A stretch of 64,000 bases of DNA from Euleptes europaea (lineage: Eukaryota > Chordata > Lepidosauria > Squamata > Sphaerodactylidae): positions 3,875,001-3,939,000 of the forward strand of contig NC_079321.1 in NCBI RefSeq assembly GCF_029931775.1, written 5' to 3'. Made by a program: the position numbers and the translations under genes. The notes beneath the pieces are model-generated. The model saw nothing but the letters and a program-made list of their open reading frames with translations. It ran no database searches and was not told the DNA's origin. Shown here one piece after another: positions 54,061 to 64,000 of the stretch. Each line of letters begins with the position of its first letter. Within the stretch, counting starts at the first letter, position 1.

Positions 54061-54839
54061 TGCGGGGGAGGGGGGAGGGGAGAGACCCGGGTACGAATCC
54101 CTTCTCTACCTTGCAAGGTCGCTGGGCCAGTCACAGGCTCTCAGCCCGTAGCCTACCTCGCAGGGTTGTTGTGAGGCTACAACAGGAAGGGTACATGGGG
54201 CTGTCCCTTTGGTCCTGCCTGATGTATCTGAAAGGGTTGCTGTTGTCAAAAATGGGGGGGGGGGAACCGTGCTTGCCTTGAGCCCTTTGGAGGAAGGATA
54301 TGATTAAAATGTGTAGGTTGACTGGCACACTGATACGAAAGGAGAAGGAGTAAGAAACAGTCCCTTTCTTTTCCTCCTCCTTCTTATTAAAATGTCTATG
54401 AGCTGCCTTTCTACCTTGTGGGACTCAAGGGGGCTTCCGATGTGAATAAAGCCATAATTATTAAAACCTTATGCTTCCAGGCTTAGCTGGATGCTCTAAA
54501 ACCACCAAGACAATGACACTTTTTGCAGGCTTTTCTTATTGAATACTTAGCATTTTTATTTATTTTTTGTTCTTATGGGAGTCGGGTGCTTTCCTGTATG
54601 TTATTTTGTAGCCTGAACAACTATTTGGGTAGGTGGGTATTTTCTCCCCCATGGTATTGAATAGGGAGGCCTGGAAATGTTTTTGCCTGAGGCTCCCTCG
54701 TCAGTTCACTTCAGAGGTTTGCAAGGCTTCTGTTAAAACGTGGTCCAACTTTTTGTAACTGCAACTGGTGTTGCGGTGGTGACTTTTTTTAGCTGTCGTT
54801 TCCCCCCCTCTCCATGTAACGTGGGTCTTGCTTTGGCAT

Positions 54840-55220
54840 AAAGAGCTGTTGTGATGTGATGGCTAGAGATATGGCACTTGGAGTGGGGAAGCCCTGGATT
54901 CCAGTCCCTGCTCTATCATGGTGCATCGGTGACTTTGAGCTGATCACTGTCTTTTACTCTTGACCACTTTTATAAGGTGGTTGTGATCAGTAATCCTCAT
55001 GTGATCTGTTTTGGGTATTTGTTTACTTCGTTTATATACCTAGCCTTTCTCCATAATGGAGTTCCAAAGCAGCTTACATAATTATCTTCTTCTTTTTATT
55101 CTCTATGAGGTAGGACTGACCCAAGGTCAGCCAGCCAGCTGCTGTGGCAGAGTGGGGATTCGAACCAGGGTTTCCCAGATCCTACACTGACACCCCAACT
55201 ACTACACCACAGTGCCTCTA
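54840..55220. repeat. Two MIR/CORE-like SINE fragments in SNRPB2 intron 1
   Basis: The plus-strand piece at about 54840-55010 has GGTGACTTTGAGCTGATCAC. The minus-strand piece at 55020-55220 has CAGCTGCTGTGGCAGAGTGG and GGATTCGAACCAGGG. No exon seen in the intron (54053-55247). Confidence 0.6.
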
Positions 55221-55270
55221 ACCTTAATCAATTGTCTTGTTTTCCAGGGTGGCCTAAAACCAATTCGAAG

Positions 55271-55334
55271 ATGGACATACGGCCAAACCACACACTTTAC
55301 ATCAACAACGTTAATGACAAAATTAAGAAGGAAG
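55271..55334 (+). CDS. SNRPB2: SNRPB2 coding exon 1
   Basis: The exon begins at 55248 after TTTCCAG with 23 bases of 5' [26 protein letters not shown], then E and a split Glu codon. The donor is GTATGA. Confidence 0.96.
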
Positions 55335-58300
55335 GTATGAAAATAACTCACTGCTTCCACCTTAGGCTGAGTGTAGCTGGCAGCAGTTGTGTTAGATAGA
55401 ACAGAGGGGGAAATAACCCAACCTCAAAACAAAGCTGGGTACCCGAAAGGTTGGGTGAAATAAAATCTAATTAAACAATGAAAAAATATATATATATAGG
55501 AGTTGTGGACTCTGATCTGGAGAACTTGGTTTGATTCCCCACTCCTCCATATGAAGCCAGCTGGGTGACCTTGGGCTAGTCACAGCTCTCTTAAGAGTTC
55601 TCTCAGCCCCACCTACCTCACAGGGTGTCTGTTGTGGGGAAGGGAAGGTGATTGTAAGACGGTTTGACTCTTCCTTAAGTGGTAGAAAAAGTCAGCATTT
55701 AAAACCAACTCTTCCCCCTCTCTACACACACACAAAAACAAGCCTTCATGGCAGCAAATACAGGGTTGATTATCTAAAGCCACATGCTGAATGTGTTCCG
55801 GCCACCAGGCTTTCTTCAGTGGACTAGTTTCAACATATTATGCCCACATACACACAAATAAATAGAACGATTAGAATTTTGTTTCAGCCTGGGTGTGTGT
55901 TTTAAGATGTTTTCCAAATGAACTTTGTGCCTATGAAGTCAAATTGTTACTAAAGTATGTTTAGACTTGTACAAGCGCACATCCGAGGAATGCAGTCTAA
56001 ATATTTCTGAAGCGGGTTGATATTACATTCAAAGTGTACATATAAGTATCAACTAAACAGACAGGTGGGGTATAAATGAAGTAGATTTTAAAAATCTGCA
56101 AGCAGGACAATGTTCCTTTCCTGTTTATCTCTGTGCTCTGTTGAGCTAACAGCCTTTGCCTAGAGTCGAATGGTTGGATCTTTTTCATGGTTGCATTTGC
56201 AGATTTTAACTGTTACCTGGCTAGTTCTGAGAAGTATTTATAAAATGACATCGTAACCCGTCTTGAGTCCTTTCAAGGAGGAAAAACAAAATTCCTTACC
56301 TAAAACAAAGGTGTGCAACAGATAATTGTTGTTGCTTTTGTCTTAACAGAACTGAAAAGGTCTTTATATGCGCTGTTTTCTCAGTTTGGCCACGTCGTGG
56401 ACATTGTGGCTCTGAAGACGATGAAGATGAGAGGACAGGCCTTTGTGATCTATAAAGAGCTCGGATCGTCCACCAATGCCCTGAGGCAGCTGCAGGGCTT
56501 TCCGTTTTATAGCAAACCAATGGTAAGTCTCGTTATTATTACTTTATTTAAAACATTTATTGGCCGCCTTTCTGCCTTGCAGAGCTCCAGGCTGCTTGCA
56601 GTGACAATAAAACAACAATTACAAAAAAAAAAAACATAAAAGACCACAATTTTAATTCTCCAATTAGGACTGCCAGTAAACAAAAACCACACTCGCCAAA
56701 TGCAGTCCTAAATAAAACCATCTTCAGCAGCCTCCTGAAGATTGAAAGTGAGGGGGCTAGGGACACCTTCCTGGGGAGGTTGTTCCATAACAGCGGGGCT
56801 GCCACCAAAAAGACCCTCTCTCCTGTACCCACCAAATAGGCTTGATAGAAGGAACAGTCAGGAGGGCCTCTCTCTGTGAGCTTAATTCCTGGGTGGAAAC
56901 GTATGGGAGAAGACAGTCATTCAAATACCCAGGTTCCAAGCCATGCAGAGCTTTACTGTTCTGCTCCTAAAATGAATAAAATCTTCTTGTTTAAACAGCG
57001 CATTCAATATGCAAAAACAGACTCTGATGTCATTTCGAAAATGCGCGGTACATTTGCCGACAAAGAGAAGAGAAAAGAGAAAAAGAAGTCGAAGCTGCTG
57101 GAACAGTCTGCAAACGCTGCCAACAAAAAGCCCAATCAGGTAAGGGGCATTTGCAAACAAGTTTTTTCAGGAGATGTCAATGTCATTGGCCAGAGAATAA
57201 AACCTCTCAGATGGGTGGCACTCTGTGTGGCATAAGAGCTCGGTTTTTAACAGAGCGTTCTCTGACCGTAGAGCTGGAATAAAAACTGACTGCCGTGTCA
57301 TTCTTTCTTCATAGGGAGCAAACCAGAATTCAGCGAATGCCCAGGCCAACTCTTCGCAGAACCAACAGGTAATTCCCTCTCCCTCGTATCGCTCTCAAAC
57401 AAATTCAAACCATTTTCGCTCTTGGCTGTCTTGAGCAATAGATTTATGGGTACTGATAAATGCATTTTTTGTTGGAAGTGAAACTTCTGTGACCTGCTTC
57501 TGATAATGATAAACTAGTTGATCAGTTGTACTTCCTCCAAATAAATACTGTGGGTTTTATCTGGCCCCTTTTTACAGAATATGAATTGGGAGTGGAGATT
57601 CGAATCTGGGTCTCCCAGCTCCTGCTCTGGCACTCGAACCTCTACCTCAAGCCAACTGTTTTATAGAAGAACTTTAATAGCCCGAGGCTGTGATCCTAAA
57701 AATACCTTCATGGGAGAAAGCCTCAGTGAATAAAAACGACACTTAATGCAAAGTAGATCTGTTTAGGATTGCTCCCCTGGTGATTTATGGTGCAATCCTG
57801 TGCACGGTTGCTCCAGCCATAGTCAGGAGTCAAATTGCGTGCGATTGCACCGTTATAAATCCTTTCCCTAATATGTTCGTTTATCAAATGGAACATTAGC
57901 AGTAGTAGCATAACCAGGATCCACGAATGCCAGCAGAAAACTAGTTAACAATTTATGAAAGCAAACGTATGTATATCTTGTTGTTGTCTTTTAATTACAG
58001 GTGCCTGATAATCCACCAAACTACATCCTTTTCCTCAACAACCTGCCAGAGGAGACAAACGAAATGATGCTTTCCATGCTCTTTAATCAGTAAGTGTGTC
58101 TAAAAACCTGTACTGTTTCTTCCTCCTTGGTGCGTAAATGTTTTGTGATCCTCTGATTCTGAGAAGACCCCAAGGCGAACACGTGAAGCTGCCTTATTCT
58201 GAATCAGTCCTTTGGTCCATCAAAGTCAGTATTGTCTGCTCATACCGGCAGCAGCTCTCCAGGGTCTCAAGCTGAGGTCATCACCTACTTGCTTAGTCCC

Positions 58301-60251
58301 TTGAACTGGAGATGCCGGGGATTGAACCTGGGACCTTCTGCATGCCAAGCAGAGGCTCTACCACTGAGCCATGGCCCCTCTCCAACATGAAGCTGCCCTC
58401 AACTGACTTAGGAACTTGGTCCATCAGGGTCAGTACTGTCTAAGACTGGCAGCGGCTCTCCAGCGTCTCAGGTTGAAGTCTTTCACATCAAACAATGTCT
58501 GGTCCTTTCAACTGGAGATTCCAGGGATTGAACCTGTGGCCTTCTGCATGCCAAGCAGATGCTCCACTGCTGAGCCACAGCCCCTCCCCAGTAAAAGAAC
58601 ACAGAGGGGCTTTCACATCACCTACTTGCCTGGTCCCTTTAACTGGAGATGCCGGGGATTGTACCTAAGACCTTCTGCATGCCAATCAGATGCTCTTCCA
58701 CTGAGCTACGGCCCCTTAACTGTGAGATAAAGAGGTCCCCAGATTTCTCAGGTCCTTCGCAGCACCTTCCCATGCTTTCAGTTTTTTAAGTGTTTTTGTG
58801 GCCTGGGTTGAGAAGGGAATCAGAGTGAACCCCTACCGTCTGGATGGGGGGAGACAGCCAAGGCTCTGGAGCAGGCCAAAATGGATGTTGAAGGAATTCG
58901 CTGCCAGCGGATGTAGTGATGGCCGCAGGCATAGACTGCTTTAAAAGGGGACTAGACAGATTCATGGGGGAGAGGTCTATCAGTTGCTACTGGCCATGGG
59001 AACCTCCATGTTCAGAGGCAGTCACCCTCTGAATCACAGTGCCAGGAGGTAACATCAGGGGAAGGCCTCAGCCTATGTGCTTGGTTATTGGCCCTACAGA
59101 GGAACCAGTTGGCCATTGTGTGTGACGGGATGCTGGATTCGATGGACCACTGGTCTGATCCAGCAGGGTTCTTCTTACGTCTTATAAACCTCTGAATCCC
59201 AGTGCTAGGAGGCAACATCAGGGGAAGTCCTCGGTCTCTGTGCCCTGTTGTTGGCCCTCCAGGGGAACTGGTTGGCTACTGTGTGAGACAGGATGCTGGA
59301 CTAGATGGACCACTGGTCTCGTCAGATCTTGGAAGCTAAGCAGGGTCAGCCCTGGTTAGCATTTGGATGGGAGACCACCAAAGACATCCTGGGCCATGAC
59401 TCAGAGGCAGGCGATGGCAAAAATCTCTTGCCTTGAAAACCCCATGAGGAGTCGCCATAATTTGGCTGTGACTTGACAGCGGCGATTACTGAAAATGGCT
59501 TGTTAACCATGGGGTGGGATGTTTTGGTTTTACCTAAATTCCGTGGTTCCTGCATATGCACTTCTCCAGTTTTTAGTGTGTGGCTCCTTTAGAGTGGTTC
59601 TCTTTAGCAGAATGCCTGTAGCTCTCGACTGTATTTTCAGATATGAATTTTACAAATTTTTCAGTGGTTAGGGAACGAAGCAAAGAAGAGTTGGTTTTTA
59701 TATGCCGACATTTAAGGAAGAATCAAACCGGCTTACAATCACCTTCCCCTCCCCACCACGGACACCCTGTGAGGTTGGCGGGGCTGAGAGAGCTCTAACA
59801 GAGCTGTAACTTGCCCAAGGTCACCCAGCTAGCTTTGTGTGGAGGAGTGGGGAAACAAATCCAGTTCACCAGATTAGCCTCTGCCGCTCATGTGGAGGAG
59901 TGGGGAATCCAACCTAGTCCTCCAGATCAGAGTCCACCGCTCTAAACCACCACTCTTAACCACTACACCACACTGGCTCCATAAGTCAATAAAGAACCTG
60001 ATTTTGTCTAAGGCCATTCAGGTGGCTCTGATTGGGCAGAAAGGCAGGAAATAAATGTGGTAAATAAAGAAATATGTCTCTCTCTCTCAAGGTTCCCTGG
60101 TTTCAAAGAAGTCCGTCTGGTTCCTGGCAGGCACGACATTGCGTTTGTGGAGTTTGAAAACGACGGCCAGGCGGGTGCGGCACGGGATGCCCTCCAAGGC
60201 TTTAAGATCACTCCCTCCCATGCCATGAAAATCACTTATGCCAAGAAGTAA
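55271..60251 (+). CDS. SNRPB2: SNRPB2, U2 snRNP protein B'' (complete)
   Basis: U2 small nuclear ribonucleoprotein B'', which binds U2 snRNA stem-loop IV with U2A' (SNRPA1) in the spliceosome. Six coding exons join to 226 codons: 55271-55334, 56350-56522, 56999-57139, 57315-57368, 58001-58089, 60092-60251, all GT-AG and in phase. RRM1 has RNP2 LYINNV (residues 9-14) and RNP1 RGQAFVIY (49-56). A lysine-rich linker [11 protein letters not shown] follows, then an Asn/Gln-rich region. RRM2 has ILFLNNLP and HDIAFVEF and ends KITYAKK. From memory the human protein has 225 residues and is nearly identical outside the linker. The ATG at 55271 matches the conserved start MDIRPNHT. Confidence 0.98.
55497..55715 (+). 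repeat. CORE-type SINE, head truncated
   Basis: GTTGTGGACTCTGATCTGGA through GGGTGACCTTGGGCTAGTCA to AGCATTTAAAACCAACTC, in an SNRPB2 intron. 55790-55850 just after holds a decayed minus-strand hammerhead-like motif. Confidence 0.75.
56350..56522 (+). CDS. SNRPB2: SNRPB2 coding exon 2 (RRM1)
   Basis: Acceptor [28 protein letters not shown], then [20 protein letters not shown] and on to FPFYSKPM. The donor is GTAAGT. Confidence 0.97.
56530..56850 (-). repeat. LINE 3' end (L2/CR1-like)
   Basis: The minus-strand frame reads [20 protein letters not shown], then [20 protein letters not shown], with tail AAAGGCGGCCAATAAATGTT. It lies 8 bp after the SNRPB2 exon 2 donor. Confidence 0.7.
56999..57139 (+). 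CDS. SNRPB2: SNRPB2 coding exon 3 (end of RRM1, linker)
   Basis: [20 protein letters not shown], then the basic stretch [20 protein letters not shown] and ANKKPNQ. The acceptor is TTAAACAG and the donor GTAAGG. Confidence 0.96.
57315..57368 (+). CDS. SNRPB2: SNRPB2 coding exon 4 (variable linker)
   Basis: An 18-codon exon, [18 protein letters not shown], between CATAG and GTAATT. Asn/Gln-rich and the least conserved part compared with the human protein. Confidence 0.92.
58001..58089 (+). CDS. SNRPB2: SNRPB2 coding exon 5 (RRM2 start)
   Basis: [20 protein letters not shown] and EMMLSMLFN plus a split Gln codon. The acceptor is AATTACAG and the donor GTAAGT. Confidence 0.97.
58179..58716 (-). 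repeat. Three tandem tRNA-Ala-like SINEs
   Basis: Copies at 58179-58383, 58386-58592 and 58603-58716 (tail truncated), each ending with the complement of the head (GAGCCATGGCCCC, GAGCCACAGCCCC, GAGCTACGGCCCC). Confidence 0.8.
58885..59310 (+). repeat. CR1-type 3' end with tandem terminal unit
   Basis: GTTGAAGGAATTCGCTGCCA through GTGCCAGGAGGTAACATCAG to GATCCAGCAGGGTTCTTCTT. The terminal ~130 bp is then repeated once (59190-59310, AGTGCTAGGAGGCAACATCA). This is the same unit that is expanded fourfold at 2541-3060. Confidence 0.75.
59316..59495 (+). repeat. 5S-rRNA-derived SINE with BovB-like tail
   Basis: CGTCAGATCTTGGAAGCTAA, GCAGGGTCAGCCCTGGTTAG and TTTGGATGGGAGACCACCAA, with tail ATTTGGCTGTGACTTGACAG. 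Confidence 0.8.
59684..59980 (-). repeat. CORE-type SINE
   Basis: AGAGTTGGTTTTTATATGCC to CACTACACCACACTGGCTCC, in the last SNRPB2 intron about 110 bp before the final exon. Confidence 0.85.
60092..60251 (+). CDS. SNRPB2: SNRPB2 coding exon 6 (RRM2 end, stop)
   Basis: The acceptor is [28 protein letters not shown], then [20 protein letters not shown] and [12 protein letters not shown], with TAA at 60249-60251. Confidence 0.97.
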
Positions 60252-60535
60252 ACCAGGAGGACTTGCTGATGTTATTTTTTTGTAATATGATCTCAGCGTT
60301 TTGGTAAATGGCGGTGTGGTTTCTTCAGTTTGAGGAGAAATCATTTCTATCGTTCAACGGGACGCCTTCAAGTGTCTCACAAGTACTTTAAAGGAAAGCG
60401 AACTACTTGTGCTGATTTTTTTCCTTCTGGTCCGTATTCAGTTTATACTGTGACTTTCTGCAGTTCTTCATAGCGAGGGTCTCTTTAGGAAATGTTGTCT
60501 GTTGAAGAATAAAGCTGTGTTTTGTTTCTTTACAA
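60252..60535 (+). terminator. SNRPB2: SNRPB2 3' UTR and poly(A) signal
   Basis: AATAAA at 60508-60513, about 257 bases after the stop, followed by a T/GT-rich stretch (GTGTGCTGTTTTATTTC) from about 60549. Cleavage is expected at about 60530-60540. Confidence 0.85.
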
Positions 60536-60876
60536 AAATGAGAACTGAAGTGTGCTGTTTTATTTCAGCCAGGCCATATTTACTGTCCAGTAGCCTGGGA
60601 TGAGGGTCACATCCACTGGGGAGTTTTGAAAGATTTCTGCCCACAGAGCACAACTTCCCTCCTCTTCCCTCCAGCTTCAGTTCAAAATGCCCCCCAACGT
60701 GGTGTGCCTAGAGATTAACCCCCCGCCCCAAGAGCTTTTCTGGCTTTAGCAGGTGTGGGGAAGTCGCGCTCCCACAGGCAGAAGACTTGCCATCCATGGA
60801 AATGTTCCAGCGGATCCAACCCTGTCTTTGGAAGTGCAGCCCCATCATGGTGGGAGTGATTTAAAAGCCGATTATG

Positions 60877-61395
60877 TATAAGAACATAATCAGACATAAT
60901 CAGACCCAAGGTCCATCAAGTCCAGCAGTCTGTTCCCACAGTGGCCAACCAGCTGCCTCTAGGAAGCCCACAAACAAGACGGCCGCAGCAGAATTATCCT
61001 GCCTGCTTTCCAAAGCACCTAATAGAATAGGCATGCTCATAAGAACATAAGAAAGGCCATGCTGGATCAGACCAAGGTCCATCAAGTCCAGCAGCTGACC
61101 AGGTGCCTCTAGGAAGCCCACAAACAAGATGGCTGCAACAACATCCTGCCTGTGTTCCACAGCACCTCATATAACAGACATGCTCTTCTGATCCTGGAGA
61201 GAATAGGGATGCATCATGACTAGTATTCATTTTAACTAGTAGCCACGGATAGCCCTCTCCTCCATGAACATGTCCACTCCCCTCTTAAAGCCTTCCAAGT
61301 TGGCAGCCATCACCACATCCTAGGGCAGGGAGTTCCACAATTTAACTCTGCATTGAGTGAAGAAATACTACCTTTTCTCCATTTTGAATCTCACC
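60877..61395 (-). repeat. CR1-type LINE 3' ends, two overlapping copies
   Basis: CCATCAAGTCCAGCAGTCTG (60912) and again after AAGAACATAAGAAAGGCCAT (61042), continuing into the upstream part AGCCATCACCACATCCTAGG and GAGTTCCACAATTTAACTCT. Confidence 0.8.
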
Positions 61396-62128
61396 CTCCA
61401 TTCCTTCTGATCTCAGAATATGCAGGGACCACATTCAGCAGCACAAACGTTCTGATTTTTGATGATGGAGGTAATTATATCAGCAGGGGCTCTTTCTCCC
61501 TTTCTCTAATCTCTACTGAAAGTTTGCGAGGCCTGGAAAGATAAGCAGATGGCAATGAAAGTCTACTGACAGCTGAATTCTTCCCTGTGAGCCTGTCTTT
61601 GATCACACAGAATACAGTTGCCTATTGTTTGGGGGTTTTCCCCCCACACATCCTGTTGACTTTGATAAAACAAGGTCTGAAACGTGAGGCCTTTTTTGTC
61701 TTTCCAAATCTCGCACAATAGAACCGATCGGCGTACTTTTTATGATCATCTACTTTGGTGAACAATTCTGACAAGACCTCTTTCATCACCACTCTTAAGC
61801 TCCATACCGTTAGATCCCTACAGGCGCGTATTATGCAGTTCGTAAAATAATCTTTTAAACTGTCCCAGAACCCTTCTTTCCTTAAAAGTTACTTGATGCA
61901 CAAGTCTTTGCAACCCCACTGTAAGGAAAGAATAATGAAACAGGCACCGTGAGAGTCCCTTTAGCCACAATCCTGTGCTGTCTTACCTGGGAGTAAGTTG
62001 CATTGATCACAGTTGGATTTACTACTGAGTGTTCCTAGGATCAGGCCGTTGGTGTCCTATTAAAAATAAATCTTGTGAGTTCTGCATGTTCTTGGCTTAC
62101 AGCTGCTGCACTTTGAGAACCTAGCTAA
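61396..62128. other. Intergenic stretch between SNRPB2 and OTOR, nothing recognised
   Basis: Moderately AT-rich single-copy-looking DNA. A TGGGAGTAAGTTGCATTGAT motif at 61989 recalls decayed repeat ends, but I cannot name a family. No exon-like frame seen. Confidence 0.4.
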
Positions 62129-62440
62129 ATTAAGAACATAAGAAAAGCCATGCTGGATCAGACGAAGGCCCATCAAGTATCCATTTTAACTTACAGCCAT
62201 GAATACCCCTCTCCTCCATGAACATGTCCATTCCCCTCTTAAAGCCTTCCTAGTTGGTAACCATCACCACATCCTGGGGCAGGGAGTTCCACAGTTTAAC
62301 TATGCGTTGCTTGAAGAAATACTTCCTTTTAAAAGTTTTGAATCTCTCACCCTCCAGCTTCAGCAGACGACCCCGTGTTCTGGTATTATGAGAGAGGGAG
62401 AAAAGCTCCCTGGCCACTCTCCAAACCATGCATAATTGTA
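62129..62440 (-). repeat. CR1-type LINE 3' region
   Basis: TTAAGAACATAAGAAAAGCC, TCCATGAACATGTCCATTCC, CTATGCGTTGCTTGAAGAAA and CACCCTCCAGCTTCAGCAGA to ATGCATAATT. 62445-62700 after it is AT-rich and unassigned. Confidence 0.8.
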
Positions 62441-62998
62441 TATATACTTTTATATAATAATTTTATAATTCAATATAATGTGAAGAATGGAAGTATTCCT
62501 TTTTTCAGTATCCACAACTTTTTCTTTTTATAATAATAACCAAACAGAACATATACAAACCATAGTAAAAGCTGAGATTATTACAAATGATATAGAAGGA
62601 ATGGAGCCATAGTCTCCTTTACAAATAAAACAATGAACATATTTATGCCCAGGAAAAAGAAAAATATCTCAATAATAAATACAGTTTGGGAATCATTTGT
62701 GTAATCAACGGATTAATGGTTCCCCCCCCCCCATCCTTGTGCAAAATTTCCTTGATGTAATCTTTAAAAAGTCTTGCATTAATAGTCTATGTAGCAGACG
62801 GAGGTATTTTGGAACGACGGGTAAACGAAACCCTACGTGGATTTCTTTCCAAGTGCTGAAATGTCTTCTCCACCTCCTGTTGGCCAGAGGTTCTCCCCCT
62901 CCGTGCAGATGAGTCCTGGTGTTTATGTAAAAGAGAACCATTCCTCCGCCTGCCTTTCATTTGAGCCAGGTGCTTCTAAAAGAGGGCAGAGGAAGAAC

Positions 62999-63122
62999 AT
63001 GTCACGCGCCGTTCGTCGGCTGCTTCTGCTGCTCTGCCTCGGATTGGCTTTCCCGACCACGAAGGGGATTTTTATGGGAAAACTTTCCAGCAAGAAGCGG
63101 TGTGCGGACGAAAGCTGCGCCC
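62999..63122 (+). CDS. OTOR: OTOR (otoraplin) coding exon 1
   Basis: Secreted SH3-like protein of the MIA/OTOR family, expressed mainly in cochlea (family knowledge). The exon encodes 41 residues plus one base. It has a signal peptide of about 23 residues, MSRAVRRLLLLLCLGLAFPT then TKG, followed by the mature N-terminus IFMGKLSSKKRCADESCA, and the donor is GTAAGT (63123). Human OTOR reads GIFMDRLASKKLCADDEC at the same place (from memory), including the first disulfide Cys pair. It lies 2.7 kb downstream of SNRPB2 on the same strand, as in other vertebrates. The SH3 exons are not within the window's last 880 bp. The ATG is chosen because it gives a standard signal peptide; an in-frame ATG 117 bases upstream (62882) would put the signal peptide internal. 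Confidence 0.9.
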
Positions 63123-63269
63123 GTAAGTCTGGTTTTTATCCAGTTGTGACAGGCGCAGAATTGTGTATCAAAGTAATGCCTCGATCCCTCCGAGGGACCT
63201 GTTGATACCCTTCAGCTGCTGTGTACTACTTCTCAAAGTTAACTTAAAAAAAAAAAGAATTATAGTTGT

Positions 63270-63612
63270 TGCCAAAATCTCAGCCACTTCTGCAAGTGAA
63301 CCTTCCATACAGTATCCTAGATGGGAAGGCATTGACCCTGGCAAGAGAAAAAGCTCTACGGAGAGTAGAGATATCCAAATTATAAAAATAATGGGGAATA
63401 CTGTCTGTTTTATTCAAAAGGCACAACATTGCTGAGGAGCAAACAGAAGGTTGAGTAGGATGCAACCATTGAAACTCCATATCTAAAAGACGATGTTTGA
63501 TTATTTTAAAAATGTGCGCCTCTGTAAATGCAACCAAGTCGTCAAGAGAGACTCCGATCGATCTTATTTTAGTCAAAATCATGTTGTCCCAGGAGGTATT
63601 ATGGCAACTTGC
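63270..63612 (-). mobile_element. LINE fragment (L2/CR1-like C-terminal region)
   Basis: The minus-strand frame 63582-63280 reads MILTKIRSIGVSLDDLVAFT, then HYFYNLDISTLRRAFSLARV and NAFPSRILYGRF, the region just before the HxxxxC-type C-terminus of such LINEs. In OTOR intron 1. The short piece at 14414-14756 may be the adjoining part of the same family. Confidence 0.65.
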
Positions 63613-63903
63613 TTCATCAGGGCTCTAACGCAAACTACAAAAGTAATAATAATTTCAATTAAAATATATAACAGAGTAATAATTATTATTCCTTTAAAAA
63701 TTAAAATAACACAATAAAATACAAGAATGAACAATCTGAGCATGTTATAAGGTAGCCTTCTCTGGTCTCTAGTATGATATCCTAATTATATCCCCTGACA
63801 AAAGCAAATTACAAACATGTGTAGGGGTCTAGATGAGCTAAATAAATTCTCAACCTCCCACCTGGCTCCTTTTTGTTTTCTCCTGTCCCCTGGTGTGGCC
63901 TTG

Positions 63904-64000
63904 AACACATGAAGCTGCCTTATACTGAATCAGACCCTCGGTCCATCAAAGTCAGTATTGTCTACTCAGAAGGGCAGCGGCTCTCCAGGGTCTCAGGTAG
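63904..64000 (-). repeat. tRNA-Ala-like SINE, cut by window end
   Basis: GAACACATGAAGCTGCCTTA to GGCTCTCCAGGGTCTCAGGT. The tail and part of the body only. Confidence 0.75.

Noticed and set aside
55790-55850. Hammerhead-like motif on the minus strand in SNRPB2 intron
   Set aside because: Related to the 34641 family (CTGAAGAAAGCCTG), but the GAAA step and stem II are changed, so it is noted only as a decayed repeat piece.
62837-63205. 122-codon frame extending OTOR upstream
   Set aside because: The upstream part would place the signal peptide inside the protein and has no resemblance to the family. The ATG at 62999 is preferred, and the frame past 63122 is intron after a GTAAGT donor.
63585-63625. 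Further hammerhead-like motif (minus strand, CTGATGAAGCAAGTTGC)
   Set aside because: The CTGATGA half is present but no GAAA follows a closing stem II, so the layout is not met.

Overview
This window looks like squamate reptile (lizard) chromosomal DNA, possibly a gecko. The grounds are vertebrate spliced genes together with BovB LINEs, CR1-type LINE 3' ends, Sauria-type SINEs, 5S-rRNA-derived SINEs, Penelope-like elements and many small hAT elements. Gene order and orientation (KIF16B on the minus strand, then SNRPB2 and OTOR on the plus strand) match the block on human chromosome 20p12, from general knowledge of that region.

Layout. Positions 1-42878 (minus strand) hold the 5' part of KIF16B, an endosomal kinesin-3. 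Twelve coding exons encode residues 1-434, which is the complete motor domain plus the first neck and coiled-coil exons. All phases fit and every intron is GT-AG. The rest of KIF16B (FHA, stalk, PX) lies below coordinate 1. A CpG-rich promoter covers about 42650-43265. From 43.3 to 53.4 kb is intergenic and almost wholly repeats, ending in an AT-rich palindromic array that abuts the GC-rich SNRPB2 promoter (about 53455-54060). SNRPB2 (U2 snRNP B'') is complete, with six coding exons (55271-60251, 226 codons) and a poly(A) signal at 60508. OTOR (otoraplin) starts at 62999 with its signal-peptide exon only; its SH3 exons lie beyond 64000.

All the rest is repeat or unrecognised intron and intergenic sequence. 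Nested insertions give relative ages: hAT into BovB, CR1 into a hAT MITE, CR1 into a SINE, L1 into a hAT element, and three different inserts into one hAT MITE family. Many insertions show clear target duplications.

The least ordinary signal is a set of hammerhead-ribozyme-like motifs (CUGANGA, stem II, GAAA, then a 4-6 nt palindrome as stem III). They occur in Penelope-like repeats and in a seven-unit tandem array inside KIF16B intron 12. The minimal palindromic stem III suggests ribozymes that act as dimers. Other notable structures are an inverted dimer of a Penelope-like element carrying a GIY-YIG endonuclease remnant, and a near-perfect 214-bp palindrome next to the SNRPB2 promoter.
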